NCBI GenBank assembly: GCA_008501655.1
Contig: QQUK01000201.1
Coordinates: 1 to 7,070, forward strand
DNA length: 7,070 nt
Direction of reading: 5' to 3'
DNA from: Calditrichota bacterium
GTDB lineage: Bacteria; Zixibacteria; MSB-5A5; GN15; FEB-12
In this document: in pieces, positions 1 to 5,802 of the stretch
Layout of the letters: the number at the start of each line of letters is the position of its first letter
Numbering within the stretch: position 1 is the stretch's first letter
Translations under genes and position numbers: made by a program
The notes under the pieces: generated by a model
The model's database searches: none
The model's input: only the letters and a program-made list of their open reading frames with translations
What the model was told of the DNA's origin: nothing

Positions 1-213
1 GATGAGGATATGGCGAAGGCTCTTAAAGAAGGAGTTATGGCCGGCTATGCAACCGATGTCTGGGCTTCCGACCCTCCTGATGGCTCACCGCTGTTTGATG
101 CGCCGAATACACTATTTGCACCGCATATTGGTGCTTCTACGAAAGAAAATATGCTCCGGATAGGAATTGTCATAGATAGAATTATCGGAGAATTTGTTGA
201 AGGTAAATTATAA
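1..213 (+). CDS. serA: D-3-phosphoglycerate dehydrogenase, C-terminal part (5' end outside window)
   Basis: The reading frame is open from base 1 (Asp-Glu-Asp before the first Met codon at 10), so the gene starts upstream and that Met is internal. The visible 70 residues are the end of the catalytic domain of a D-isomer-specific 2-hydroxyacid dehydrogenase: a Gly-Tyr-Ala-Thr-Asp-Val-Trp stretch matching the family's G-A-x-x-D-V-F block, then PLFDAPNTLFAPHIGAST, where the His of PHIGAST (codon 124-126) is the family's catalytic acid/base. SerA oxidises 3-phosphoglycerate to 3-phosphohydroxypyruvate with NAD+ in the cytoplasm. The specific assignment as SerA comes from the GAST motif and from serC 17 bp downstream, whose product uses the SerA product. 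The protein ends about 25 residues after PHIGAST (GEFVEGKL then TAA), leaving no room for the C-terminal ASB/ACT domains of long SerA enzymes, so this is a short form. Another 2-hydroxyacid dehydrogenase (for example hydroxypyruvate reductase) is the main alternative. Confidence 0.87.
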   Translation, partial: DEDMAKALKEGVMAGYATDVWASDPPDGSPLFDAPNTLFAPHIGASTKENMLRIGIVIDRIIGEFVEGKL

Positions 214-230
214 CATTACAGAGGTTTAGA

Positions 231-1310
231 ATGGGTAGAATATATAATTTTTCAGCCGGTCCGGCAACGCTTCCGCTTGATGTTCTTAAACAGGCACAAG
301 AAGAGTTTCTGGATTATAAAGGAAGCGGAATGTCCTTAATCGAAAGTTCACACCGCTCCCCGCAGTATGATGAAGTAAACGAAACAACCATGGCTCTCTT
401 CAAGGAGATTATGGGGCTCGATGATTCCTACCATGTCCTTTTTATGGGTGGTGGTGCATCAACCCAATTTGCTTTGATTCCGATGAACTTTCTTTCCAAA
501 GATAAAACAGCCGCTTATGTAGATACCGGAGCCTGGGCAAAAAAAGCTGCTAAAGAAGCAAAACTCTTTGGTACTGTCCATTCTGCGGCATCTTCAGCAG
601 ATGCTAACTATGACCATATCCCGCAAGCATTCGACATTCCCTCCGAGGCGGTCTATGCTCACTTTACATCGAATAATACAATCTTTGGTACCCAGTACCA
701 ATCATTCCCCGATTGTCCGGTTCCGATGGTCTGTGACATGTCTTCAGACATTCTTTCGCGGAGGCATGACTTTTCAAAATTTGATTTAATTTATGCCGGT
801 GCCCAGAAAAATTTAGGTCCTGCCGGAGCAACGGTTGTAATTCTGAAAGATGAACTGCTGCAAAAAGCAAACGAAGGTCTCCCTACCATGTTTGCTTATA
901 AAACACATGCCAATAAAAAATCGTTGTTCAATACACCTCCTGTTTTTCCGATTTATATCGTCAAACTTGTTCTGGAGTGGATTAAAAAATCAGGCGGTCT
1001 TGAAGCAATCGAAAAGGCAAATTTTGCCAAAAAGGAACGTATCTATCAGCTGATAGACCTGCATCCCGATTATTTCAAGGGTACCGTAAAGCCGGATAGC
1101 CGGAGCTGGATGAATATCACAATGCGTTTACCGAATGAAGACCTGGAAAAGAAATTTATCTCAGAAGCAAAAGCGGCCGGTATGAGCGGCTTAAAAGGTC
1201 ATCGTGATGTTGGTGGTATCCGTGTATCGACGTACAATGCAATGCCGAAAGAGGGTATCGATACGCTGGCGCAGTTTATGGAAGATTTTAAATCCAAAAA
1301 CCCGGCGTAG
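231..1310 (+). CDS. serC: Phosphoserine aminotransferase
   Basis: SerC is a PLP enzyme that transfers the amino group of glutamate to 3-phosphohydroxypyruvate, giving O-phosphoserine; the same fold serves vitamin B6 synthesis in some bacteria. The 359-residue product has the usual family length. Visible hallmarks are the N-terminal NFSAGPATLP (residues 6-15), SLIESSHRS (35-43) and GGGASTQF (73-80) for phosphate and cofactor binding, VCDMSSD (167-173), the PLP-lysine block YAGAQKNLGPAG with K193 as the Schiff-base lysine, and the C-terminal LKGHRDVGGIRVSTYNAMP (321-339), very characteristic of SerC. The start ATG has a GAGG ribosome-binding site at 221-224 with good spacing, 17 bp after the serA stop, so co-transcription with serA is likely. 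No SerB phosphatase, needed to finish serine synthesis, is visible in the window. The identification is secure. Confidence 0.97.
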   Translation: MGRIYNFSAGPATLPLDVLKQAQEEFLDYKGSGMSLIESSHRSPQYDEVNETTMALFKEIMGLDDSYHVLFMGGGASTQFALIPMNFLSKDKTAAYVDTGAWAKKAAKEAKLFGTVHSAASSADANYDHIPQAFDIPSEAVYAHFTSNNTIFGTQYQSFPDCPVPMVCDMSSDILSRRHDFSKFDLIYAGAQKNLGPAGATVVILKDELLQKANEGLPTMFAYKTHANKKSLFNTPPVFPIYIVKLVLEWIKKSGGLEAIEKANFAKKERIYQLIDLHPDYFKGTVKPDSRSWMNITMRLPNEDLEKKFISEAKAAGMSGLKGHRDVGGIRVSTYNAMPKEGIDTLAQFMEDFKSKNPA

Positions 1311-1321
1311 CTCTTCACGTC

Positions 1322-1342
1322 ATTCCCGACTTGATCGGGAAT
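1322..1342. repeat. Inverted repeat 1 in the serC-methyltransferase spacer
   Basis: ATTCCCGA (1322-1329) and TCGGGAAT (1335-1342) are perfect 8-bp arms around a 5-nt loop, CTTGA. Sequences of the form CATTCCCG...CGGGAAT recur in many bacterial genomes as short dispersed palindromes between genes, and this looks like one of them. It starts 11 bp after the serC stop. No run of T follows (the next bases are CTAAAAATG), so a classical intrinsic terminator on the + strand is not supported. Transcript stabilisation or partial attenuation remains possible. Confidence 0.75.
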
Positions 1343-1351
1343 CTAAAAATG

Positions 1352-1378
1352 TGCTGTCAGGTATCTTGCCTGACAGCA
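1352..1378. repeat. Inverted repeat 2 in the serC-methyltransferase spacer
   Basis: TGCTGTCAGG (1352-1361) and CCTGACAGCA (1369-1378) form a perfect 10-bp stem with a 7-nt loop TATCTTG. A T-G wobble and an A-T pair could extend the stem to 12 bp with a TCT loop. It sits 9 nt after inverted repeat 1 and ends 12 nt before the GGGAGG ribosome-binding site of the next gene. There is no T tract, so it is not an evident terminator. A second partner for its right arm exists downstream (CTGTTCAGG, 1384-1392), which would allow an alternative fold touching the ribosome-binding site. It may equally be a dispersed palindromic repeat unit. Confidence 0.75.
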
Positions 1379-1400
1379 ATGTTCTGTTCAGGGAGGTAGT

Positions 1401-2144
1401 ATGAGTGGTAAAACCAAAGATTGGTGGGAAACTTTTTTCCATGAATTCCGTCCATTTTTTCAGAAAATATCTCCAAAAGAAACAAATGCTCAGGTACGAT
1501 TTTATCTGAAACATCTCAATCTTAAAAAAGGAATGTCATTTCTCGATTGTCCGGTAGGTATAGGTCGCATTGCGATCCCGCTCGCAAAAAGAGGGATAAA
1601 TGTAACCGGTATTGATCTTGCTGAAAGTTATCTTATTGAGCTTGAGGAAAAAGCATCTAAGAGGAATCTTCCTCTAAAACTATTCCATTCGGATATGCGG
1701 CGTATTAATTTTAATGGGGAATTTGACACTGCCGGAAATCTCTGGACATCACTGGGGTATTTTGAAAAAGAATCTGATAATCTTCTGGTGTTAAAAAAAA
1801 TCTATACAGCACTAAAACCAAACGGAAAATTTGTAATTCAAGTTATCAATCGGGATTGGGTATTAAACAATTTTTCATCTTCTGACTGGACTGCATTCGG
1901 TAAAGTCAAAGTACTGGAGCAAAGAATATTTGATTATGCTGAATCAAAATCAAGAGCTACCTGGACATTTATCAAAGAGGGGAAAGAGACAGCTGTTGAT
2001 ACTTCCATACGAATGTACTCCTACCATGAATTAAAAAAGCTGCTTGAAAAAGTAGGATTCAAGAATGTCCATGGGTTCGGTTCTTTAAATGATGATCCGA
2101 TTAGCAGAGATACACGTGAAATGTTTATATTCGGGGAGAAATAA
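1401..2144 (+). CDS. Class I SAM-dependent methyltransferase, substrate unknown
   Basis: The 247-residue protein has the order of motifs of a Rossmann-fold methyltransferase: motif I LDCPVGIGRIAIPLAKRG (48-65) with the SAM-binding glycines, the acidic residue after strand 2 in VTGIDLAE (D72), motif II around HSDMRRI (D98), FDTAGNLWTSLGYF (108-121), and motif III LKPNGKFVI (138-146) before a strand ending QVINRDW. A closing YSYHELKKLLEKVGF (206-220) is typical of the small-molecule methyltransferase group. Motif I reads D-C-P-V-G-I-G-R rather than the commoner D-x-G/P-C-G-x-G-R, with Val in the usual Cys place. No target-recognition domain, signal peptide or membrane segment is visible, so it should act in the cytoplasm; the substrate cannot be told. 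GGGAGG at 1391-1396 supports the ATG start. The stop codon directly abuts the GTG start of the next gene, implying translational coupling with an outer-membrane protein gene. Confidence 0.88.
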   Translation: MSGKTKDWWETFFHEFRPFFQKISPKETNAQVRFYLKHLNLKKGMSFLDCPVGIGRIAIPLAKRGINVTGIDLAESYLIELEEKASKRNLPLKLFHSDMRRINFNGEFDTAGNLWTSLGYFEKESDNLLVLKKIYTALKPNGKFVIQVINRDWVLNNFSSSDWTAFGKVKVLEQRIFDYAESKSRATWTFIKEGKETAVDTSIRMYSYHELKKLLEKVGFKNVHGFGSLNDDPISRDTREMFIFGEK

Positions 2145-2147
2145 GTG
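2133..2147 (+). promoter_or_regulatory. Ribosome-binding site and GTG start directly after TAA
   Basis: GGGGAGAA (2133-2140 region) lies inside the last codons of the methyltransferase gene, followed by its TAA (2142-2144) and at once by GTG (2145-2147). The ribosome-binding site and the signal-peptide coding sequence that starts here make GTG the start of the barrel gene. The zero-base junction suggests that ribosomes finishing the methyltransferase restart on the next gene. Confidence 0.7.
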
Positions 2148-3260
2148 AAATACTTGAAGTTCATTACTTCTTTACTAGCTATTGGTTGTTTTCTTCATCC
2201 TGCAATCTTCGGACAAGCAAAAGTAGGAACTACCGGAGCGCAGTTCCTGGATATATCACCTTCAGTTCAGGCAATCGGTATGGGGGAAGCAGCAGCAGCT
2301 ACAACCGTCCATTCCGCTTTTTATAATAATCCGGCATCGCTCGGACTTATCGGAATAAAGAGAGTTGCAAAGTTATCATTTTTTCCGGTTAAAGCGAAGT
2401 TTCCCGCTGGAACCGGTTTACAAAATTATGAATTTTCTGCACCGGTGTATTCATCCTCAACGGGCAACATATTGCAATCAGTTTCTTTCGGTATCTATCA
2501 TACAAGGTTGGTTTCAGCAGAAATGATTGAACGTGACTATGATAGGCTGCCAACAGGCAGAACATATCAATATAACTCATCAGTTACGAATCTTTCCTGC
2601 AGTTATGCTTACCTGAGTACTGTTCAGTTTTCAGTCGGTATAACAATGAAAAGTATTGATGAATCAGCAAATGAGTATTCATCGTCAGGTTCAGCGATGG
2701 ATATCGGTCTCCTTTTCCGTTATCCGATTTTCAAGAATTACACAGATATCGGTTCATCATACAATTTGTATATGATACCGGCGATCGGATTTTCTCTCAG
2801 AAATTACGGTCCCGATATGGAGTTTAACACAAATAAATATCCTTTGCCTAAATCACGAGCGCTCGGTCTTGCCTATGAGTTCGGATTACGAAACTTTGTT
2901 GATACAAGAAGGGAATTGGATGCGTTCCGGATTTTGTTGGCGCTGGAGTTTGATTATAAACATGGTGGTACAGAACAGCATAACATAGGAACAGAGATAT
3001 CGCTGTATGAGTTGTTCAATATAAGACTCGGACAAATAAACTTTAATGAAAATTCCAATAAGCAGAACACTCTCGGATTTTCTCTCAGCACTGACCGCAT
3101 CGGAAAATTTCTGCTTTTGACAAACGGCGGAGTAACGAACAGCAGATTTCTTGAATTTATCACCGAAAAATTGAGTCTGGAATACAACTATGCCATAAAA
3201 TCAAACAATTACTTTGATGATATTACTTACCATGAACTTGTGTTGAGTTATCATCTGTAA
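2145..3260 (+). CDS. PorV/PorQ-family outer-membrane beta-barrel protein, copy 1
   Basis: The 371-residue product starts with a signal peptide: basic KYLK, then a hydrophobic stretch to about residue 23, with likely cleavage near IFG-QA. The mature N-terminus matches the PorV/PorQ (UPF0164) pattern as I know it: a G-x-x-G-A-Q-F-L-x-I segment (28-37), then AIGMGEAAAA (43-52) and the N-P-A motif in YNNPASLGL (60-68). The rest is alternating aromatic and polar strands with frequent Tyr, Ser and Gly, as in a FadL-like outer-membrane barrel. PorV is the type IX secretion shuttle and PorQ is linked to it, but many family members in FCB bacteria have no known role, so no specific function is claimed. 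It is translated from GTG immediately after the methyltransferase stop, and 16 bp precede a diverged second copy. Internal segments such as GSAMDIGLLFRYP and IGFSLRNYG match that copy at the same relative positions. Confidence 0.8.
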   Translation: MKYLKFITSLLAIGCFLHPAIFGQAKVGTTGAQFLDISPSVQAIGMGEAAAATTVHSAFYNNPASLGLIGIKRVAKLSFFPVKAKFPAGTGLQNYEFSAPVYSSSTGNILQSVSFGIYHTRLVSAEMIERDYDRLPTGRTYQYNSSVTNLSCSYAYLSTVQFSVGITMKSIDESANEYSSSGSAMDIGLLFRYPIFKNYTDIGSSYNLYMIPAIGFSLRNYGPDMEFNTNKYPLPKSRALGLAYEFGLRNFVDTRRELDAFRILLALEFDYKHGGTEQHNIGTEISLYELFNIRLGQINFNENSNKQNTLGFSLSTDRIGKFLLLTNGGVTNSRFLEFITEKLSLEYNYAIKSNNYFDDITYHELVLSYHL

Positions 3261-3261
3261 C

Positions 3262-3280
3262 GGGAGGAGAAATGAGATGA
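3262..3280 (+). promoter_or_regulatory. Ribosome-binding site with two ATGs: two-codon ORF overlapping the real start
   Basis: GGAGG (3263-3267) precedes two ATG codons. The first (3272-3274) reads ATG AGA TGA, a two-codon ORF Met-Arg-stop. The second (3277-3279) begins the barrel gene and overlaps that TGA in the arrangement ATGA. Spacing from GGAGG is 4 nt to the first ATG and 9 nt to the second, so the second is the expected start and is the one in frame with the signal peptide. Whether the upstream ATG is used cannot be seen from sequence. Confidence 0.6.
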
Positions 3281-4368
3281 GATATAAATTATTACTAATT
3301 TTAATATTCATTTGCTGTGGTTCGCTTCATGCTCAGACATACGGCGCAATAGAACTTTTGTTCTCTCCGTCTACAAAATCAAACGGTATCGGTGAATGCG
3401 GAGTTAGCCGTGCGTATGATAAATCAATGTATTCTAATCCGGCAGTTCTCGGTATTTATGCCAAAGAGAATAGACAAAGTGTTTCAATCTTTCCCATTAA
3501 GTCAAACATCATTGCGGATATAAATTTCTCAAATAGATTTGTTGTCATTCCCTTTCAAAGGTATACACCTGAGTCAAAATATCTCTTTACGCTTGGCGCT
3601 TATTCTTCATCTACAAAATTAGGGATATACCAAGAAACTTCTGTAGATTTTCCGGATGGCACCGGTAACTATTTTCAACCACACTTGCAGAACCATAATT
3701 TGGTTTTTTCAGTTGCCTATATTAACAATATGCATATAAGCATTGGGGGAACATTTAAAGCATTTAAAGAAAATATATTTGAAGTTGAGACAAAAGGTAC
3801 AGCTTTTGATCTGGGATTTCTTATACATTATCCTCTGATTCAGAAATCTCAAGAAGTTTCAACCTACTTTCAACCAGCTTTTGGGGCATCGATAAGAAAT
3901 CTGGGTAAAGATGTCGATATGGGCGTTGGAATGTTCCGATCGAATGAAGGTTCAGCATCAAAGTTCAAGCTGCCAAAGGTAACATCATTCGGCATGACTC
4001 TTGAGTTAGGTGTTCTAGACACAACCAAACCGGCTGAACAGATTTATGCATTCTACCCGACAATTGAACTCGTCAAACAACTTGATTATGATTACTATAA
4101 CAGATTAGGATTTGAAGCAGAGATATATAAAGCGATTTCCTTCAGAATTGGATTTATCAACGAAAGGTACGGTGAAAATATTACCACGAAAGGATTCTCT
4201 TTTGATTTACAGCATTTCCTCTGGATGCTGGACCCTTCTCTGTCAGAAGCAACTTCGGACATAGGTTCCCTCTTCGGGAAGTATCTGTCAGTCGAATATT
4301 CATATGCAAAGAATTCAGATGATGTTTCCTATCAGGAGTTGACTATTCACACTGTGCTGTTTTATTAA
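3277..4368 (+). CDS. PorV/PorQ-family outer-membrane beta-barrel protein, copy 2
   Basis: The 363-residue product has a clear signal peptide (basic MRYK, hydrophobic core LLLILIFICC, cleavage expected after Ala19 in SLHA-Q). The mature part carries a shifted version of the family N-terminus: SPSTKSNGIGECGVS (30-44), then SNPAVLGI (53-60) with the N-P-A motif. It parallels copy 1 along its length: KGTAFDLGFLIHYPL beside GSAMDIGLLFRYPIF, AFGASIRNLGKDVDM beside AIGFSLRNYGPDMEF, and the ends LSVEYSYAKNSDDVSYQEL beside LSLEYNYAIKSNNYFDDIT. It ends in Tyr, as many outer-membrane barrels end in an aromatic residue; copy 1 ends in Leu. The two are therefore an old tandem duplication, clearly diverged. 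Function is unknown: an outer-membrane channel, a secretion accessory or a structural barrel are all possible. It is the last gene of the apparent methyltransferase-barrel operon, with 164 bp before the next gene. Confidence 0.77.
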   Translation: MRYKLLLILIFICCGSLHAQTYGAIELLFSPSTKSNGIGECGVSRAYDKSMYSNPAVLGIYAKENRQSVSIFPIKSNIIADINFSNRFVVIPFQRYTPESKYLFTLGAYSSSTKLGIYQETSVDFPDGTGNYFQPHLQNHNLVFSVAYINNMHISIGGTFKAFKENIFEVETKGTAFDLGFLIHYPLIQKSQEVSTYFQPAFGASIRNLGKDVDMGVGMFRSNEGSASKFKLPKVTSFGMTLELGVLDTTKPAEQIYAFYPTIELVKQLDYDYYNRLGFEAEIYKAISFRIGFINERYGENITTKGFSFDLQHFLWMLDPSLSEATSDIGSLFGKYLSVEYSYAKNSDDVSYQELTIHTVLFY

Positions 4369-4442
4369 GTTGTAATCAGACAATAAGATACCATCATAGC
4401 CCCTTTTTTGTAATCCTTGTTTCAGAGAGTATTCCAGAGTAA

Positions 4443-4494
4443 TTGACCCAACCTAAATGCTTGACAAACCGACCTAAAATAGGTTTTATATTTG
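4443..4494 (+). promoter_or_regulatory. Candidate promoter and operator-like repeats upstream of spt
   Basis: Two promoter readings fit. A sigma70-type reading has TTGACA (4461-4466), a 17-bp spacer and the weak TTTTAT (4484-4489). A Bacteroidota-type reading has TATATTTG (4487-4494), an exact match to TAnnTTTG, with CTTG (4460-4463) upstream near the -33 position at a 23-bp gap. The stretch also holds an imperfect direct repeat, TTGAC-3 nt-ACCTAAAT (4443-4458) and TTGAC-6 nt-ACCTAAAA (4461-4479), and a short palindrome ACCTA-AAA-TAGGT (4472-4484) inside the spacer. Such placement would suit a repressor or activator site, but this is inference. Confidence 0.5.
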
Positions 4495-4521
4495 TTTACT
4501 AGGAGCCAAAAACTAAGTAGC

Positions 4522-4535
4522 AAGGAGCAATTTTG
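4522..4535 (+). promoter_or_regulatory. Ribosome-binding site fixing a TTG start for spt
   Basis: AAGGAG (4522-4527) is followed 5 nt later by TTG (4533-4535). The frame has a TAG stop at 4518-4520, and the only other codon that could start between them is ATT at 4530. The next in-frame ATG encodes residue 26, which would remove an N-terminal segment common to the family and has no comparable ribosome-binding site nearby. TTG is therefore the best start. A related AGGAGC lies at 4501-4506. Confidence 0.65.
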
Positions 4536-5756
4536 CATACCGAGGAAAATGCTAAATTAGCGTATTCAGATTTATTCGATAAATGTTACAATTTTCATGA
4601 TGCCGATATGGTTCGTGAAGCCGGAGTATATCCCTATTTTCACCCTATGCAATCAGCTCCGGGTGATGAAGTCACCGTTGATGGACACAAATGCATCATG
4701 GTCGGCTCAAATAATTATTTAGGATTAGTTGACCATCCAAAAGTCAAAGAAGCTGCCGCCGAAGCGGTTCGGAAATACGGTTCCGGATGTACCGGTTCCC
4801 GTTTTTTAAATGGTACCCTCGATCTGCATATAAAACTTGAAGAACGGCTTGCTAAATTTGCACAGAAAGAAGCTGCCCAGGTTTTTTCTACCGGTTTCCA
4901 GACTAATCTTGGGGTCATCTCAGCTTTAGCTTCTAAAGGTGATGCGATTATTATCGACCGCCAGGTGCATGCCTGTATCGTCGATGGATGTCGTCTCTCT
5001 TATGCTAAAGTATACAAATTTGCTCATAACGATATGGATGATTTCGCAAAAGTTATCGCACAGGTCCGCCAGTTAGTCAGAGGCGGGATTCTTGTTGTTG
5101 TCGATGGTGTTTTCTCCATGGAAGGTGACTTAATAAATCTACCGAAACTTGTTGAAATAGCAGACAAGTATGATGCCAAAGTCTTAGTTGATGATGCTCA
5201 TGGTGTTGGCGTTATGGGTCCAACCGGAGCCGGGACAGCCGAACATTTCGGCATGATTGACAAAATCGCTCTGACGATGGGTACATTTTCTAAATCATTT
5301 GCTTCTCTGGGCGGTTTTGTCGCCGGCGATGCAAAGATTATCGACTATATCAAACATCATGCCCGCTCGCTTATTTTCTCCGCATCAATTCCGCCGTCTA
5401 ACGCAGCCGCAGTTCTTGCCTGTCTGGATATTATTGAATCGGAACCGGAACGACTTGTTAATGTCCGTAAAAACGGCGCCCGAATGAAAAAAGAATTTGA
5501 AAATCTCGGTTTTAACACAGCTGATTCAGCTACTCCTATCGTACCAATTGTTGTCGGTGATGATATGGCTGCATTTGGATTCTGGAAAGAACTCTTTGAT
5601 CAAGGTGTCTTTACTAATCCGGTAGTCTCTCCGGCAGTTCCTCCGGGACAGGCGATGATACGGACTTCGTACACAGCGACCCATACCGATGAACAGCTTG
5701 ATAAAGTAGTGGAAGTTATGGCAAAAGTTGGCAGGGCTAAAGGACTTATTTCTTAG
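4533..5756 (+). CDS. spt: Serine palmitoyltransferase (alpha-oxoamine synthase family)
   Basis: This PLP enzyme condenses L-serine with palmitoyl-CoA (or another acyl-CoA), releasing CO2 and CoA, to give 3-ketosphinganine, the first step of sphingolipid synthesis. At 407 residues it is of normal bacterial SPT size. Visible signatures are VYPYFHPMQS (32-41), MVGSNNYLGL (56-65), KYGSGCTGSRFLNGTLDLH (81-99), FSTGFQTNLG (118-127), RQVHACIVDG with the stacking His146, VFSMEGDLINLP (193-204), VDDAHGVG with Asp220 and His223, TMGTFSKSFASLGG with Schiff-base Lys254, TNPVVSPAVPPG (361-372) and IRTSYTATHT with Arg377. GSRFLNGTL and NPVVSPAVP with the ATHT end closely match the Sphingobacterium-type SPT as I remember it, favouring SPT over glycine C-acetyltransferase (Kbl) or BioF. 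No transmembrane segment is seen, so it is soluble or membrane-peripheral. A GNAT acyltransferase gene follows 46 bp later. The TTG start may keep translation low. Confidence 0.87.
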   Translation: MHTEENAKLAYSDLFDKCYNFHDADMVREAGVYPYFHPMQSAPGDEVTVDGHKCIMVGSNNYLGLVDHPKVKEAAAEAVRKYGSGCTGSRFLNGTLDLHIKLEERLAKFAQKEAAQVFSTGFQTNLGVISALASKGDAIIIDRQVHACIVDGCRLSYAKVYKFAHNDMDDFAKVIAQVRQLVRGGILVVVDGVFSMEGDLINLPKLVEIADKYDAKVLVDDAHGVGVMGPTGAGTAEHFGMIDKIALTMGTFSKSFASLGGFVAGDAKIIDYIKHHARSLIFSASIPPSNAAAVLACLDIIESEPERLVNVRKNGARMKKEFENLGFNTADSATPIVPIVVGDDMAAFGFWKELFDQGVFTNPVVSPAVPPGQAMIRTSYTATHTDEQLDKVVEVMAKVGRAKGLIS

Positions 5757-5802
5757 CAAGACACGTATTTATTTACAACATAATTGATTCAAGCAGGATG
5801 CT

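Noticed and set aside
1321..1378. Rho-independent terminator after serC
   Set aside because: The stems are good but neither is followed by a T run on the + strand, so I call them inverted repeats rather than terminators.
1204..1404. Plus-strand ORF running from the serC 3' end through the spacer
   Set aside because: Out of frame with serC, translates the palindromes into low-complexity basic sequence, and has no start signal. Not a gene.
1320..1514. Minus-strand ORF covering the serC-methyltransferase spacer
   Set aside because: It overlaps the two palindromes and the well-supported methyltransferase N-terminus, has no clear ribosome-binding site, and its protein has no recognisable motif. 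It is a shadow of the other strand.
2954..3187. Minus-strand ORFs inside barrel, spt and GNAT genes
   Set aside because: They lie wholly within strong plus-strand coding sequences, lack ribosome-binding sites and give no recognisable proteins.
2145..4368. Naming the two barrels PorV and PorQ of the type IX secretion system
   Set aside because: They show family features, but no other type IX secretion gene is in the window and many family members have unknown roles.
4401..4410. CCCCTTTTTT as a terminator after barrel 2
   Set aside because: There is a T run, but no G-rich arm or stem precedes it. The TTGTAATC word repeated at 4370-4377 and 4408-4415 is a short direct repeat, not a hairpin.
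4533..5756. Glycine C-acetyltransferase (Kbl) or BioF instead of SPT
   Set aside because: All belong to the alpha-oxoamine synthase family, but the N-terminal YPYFHPMQS, GSRFLNGTL and NPVVSPAVPP...ATHT blocks fit bacterial SPT better, and the GNAT neighbour fits sphingolipid synthesis rather than threonine or biotin metabolism (no tdh or bio genes).
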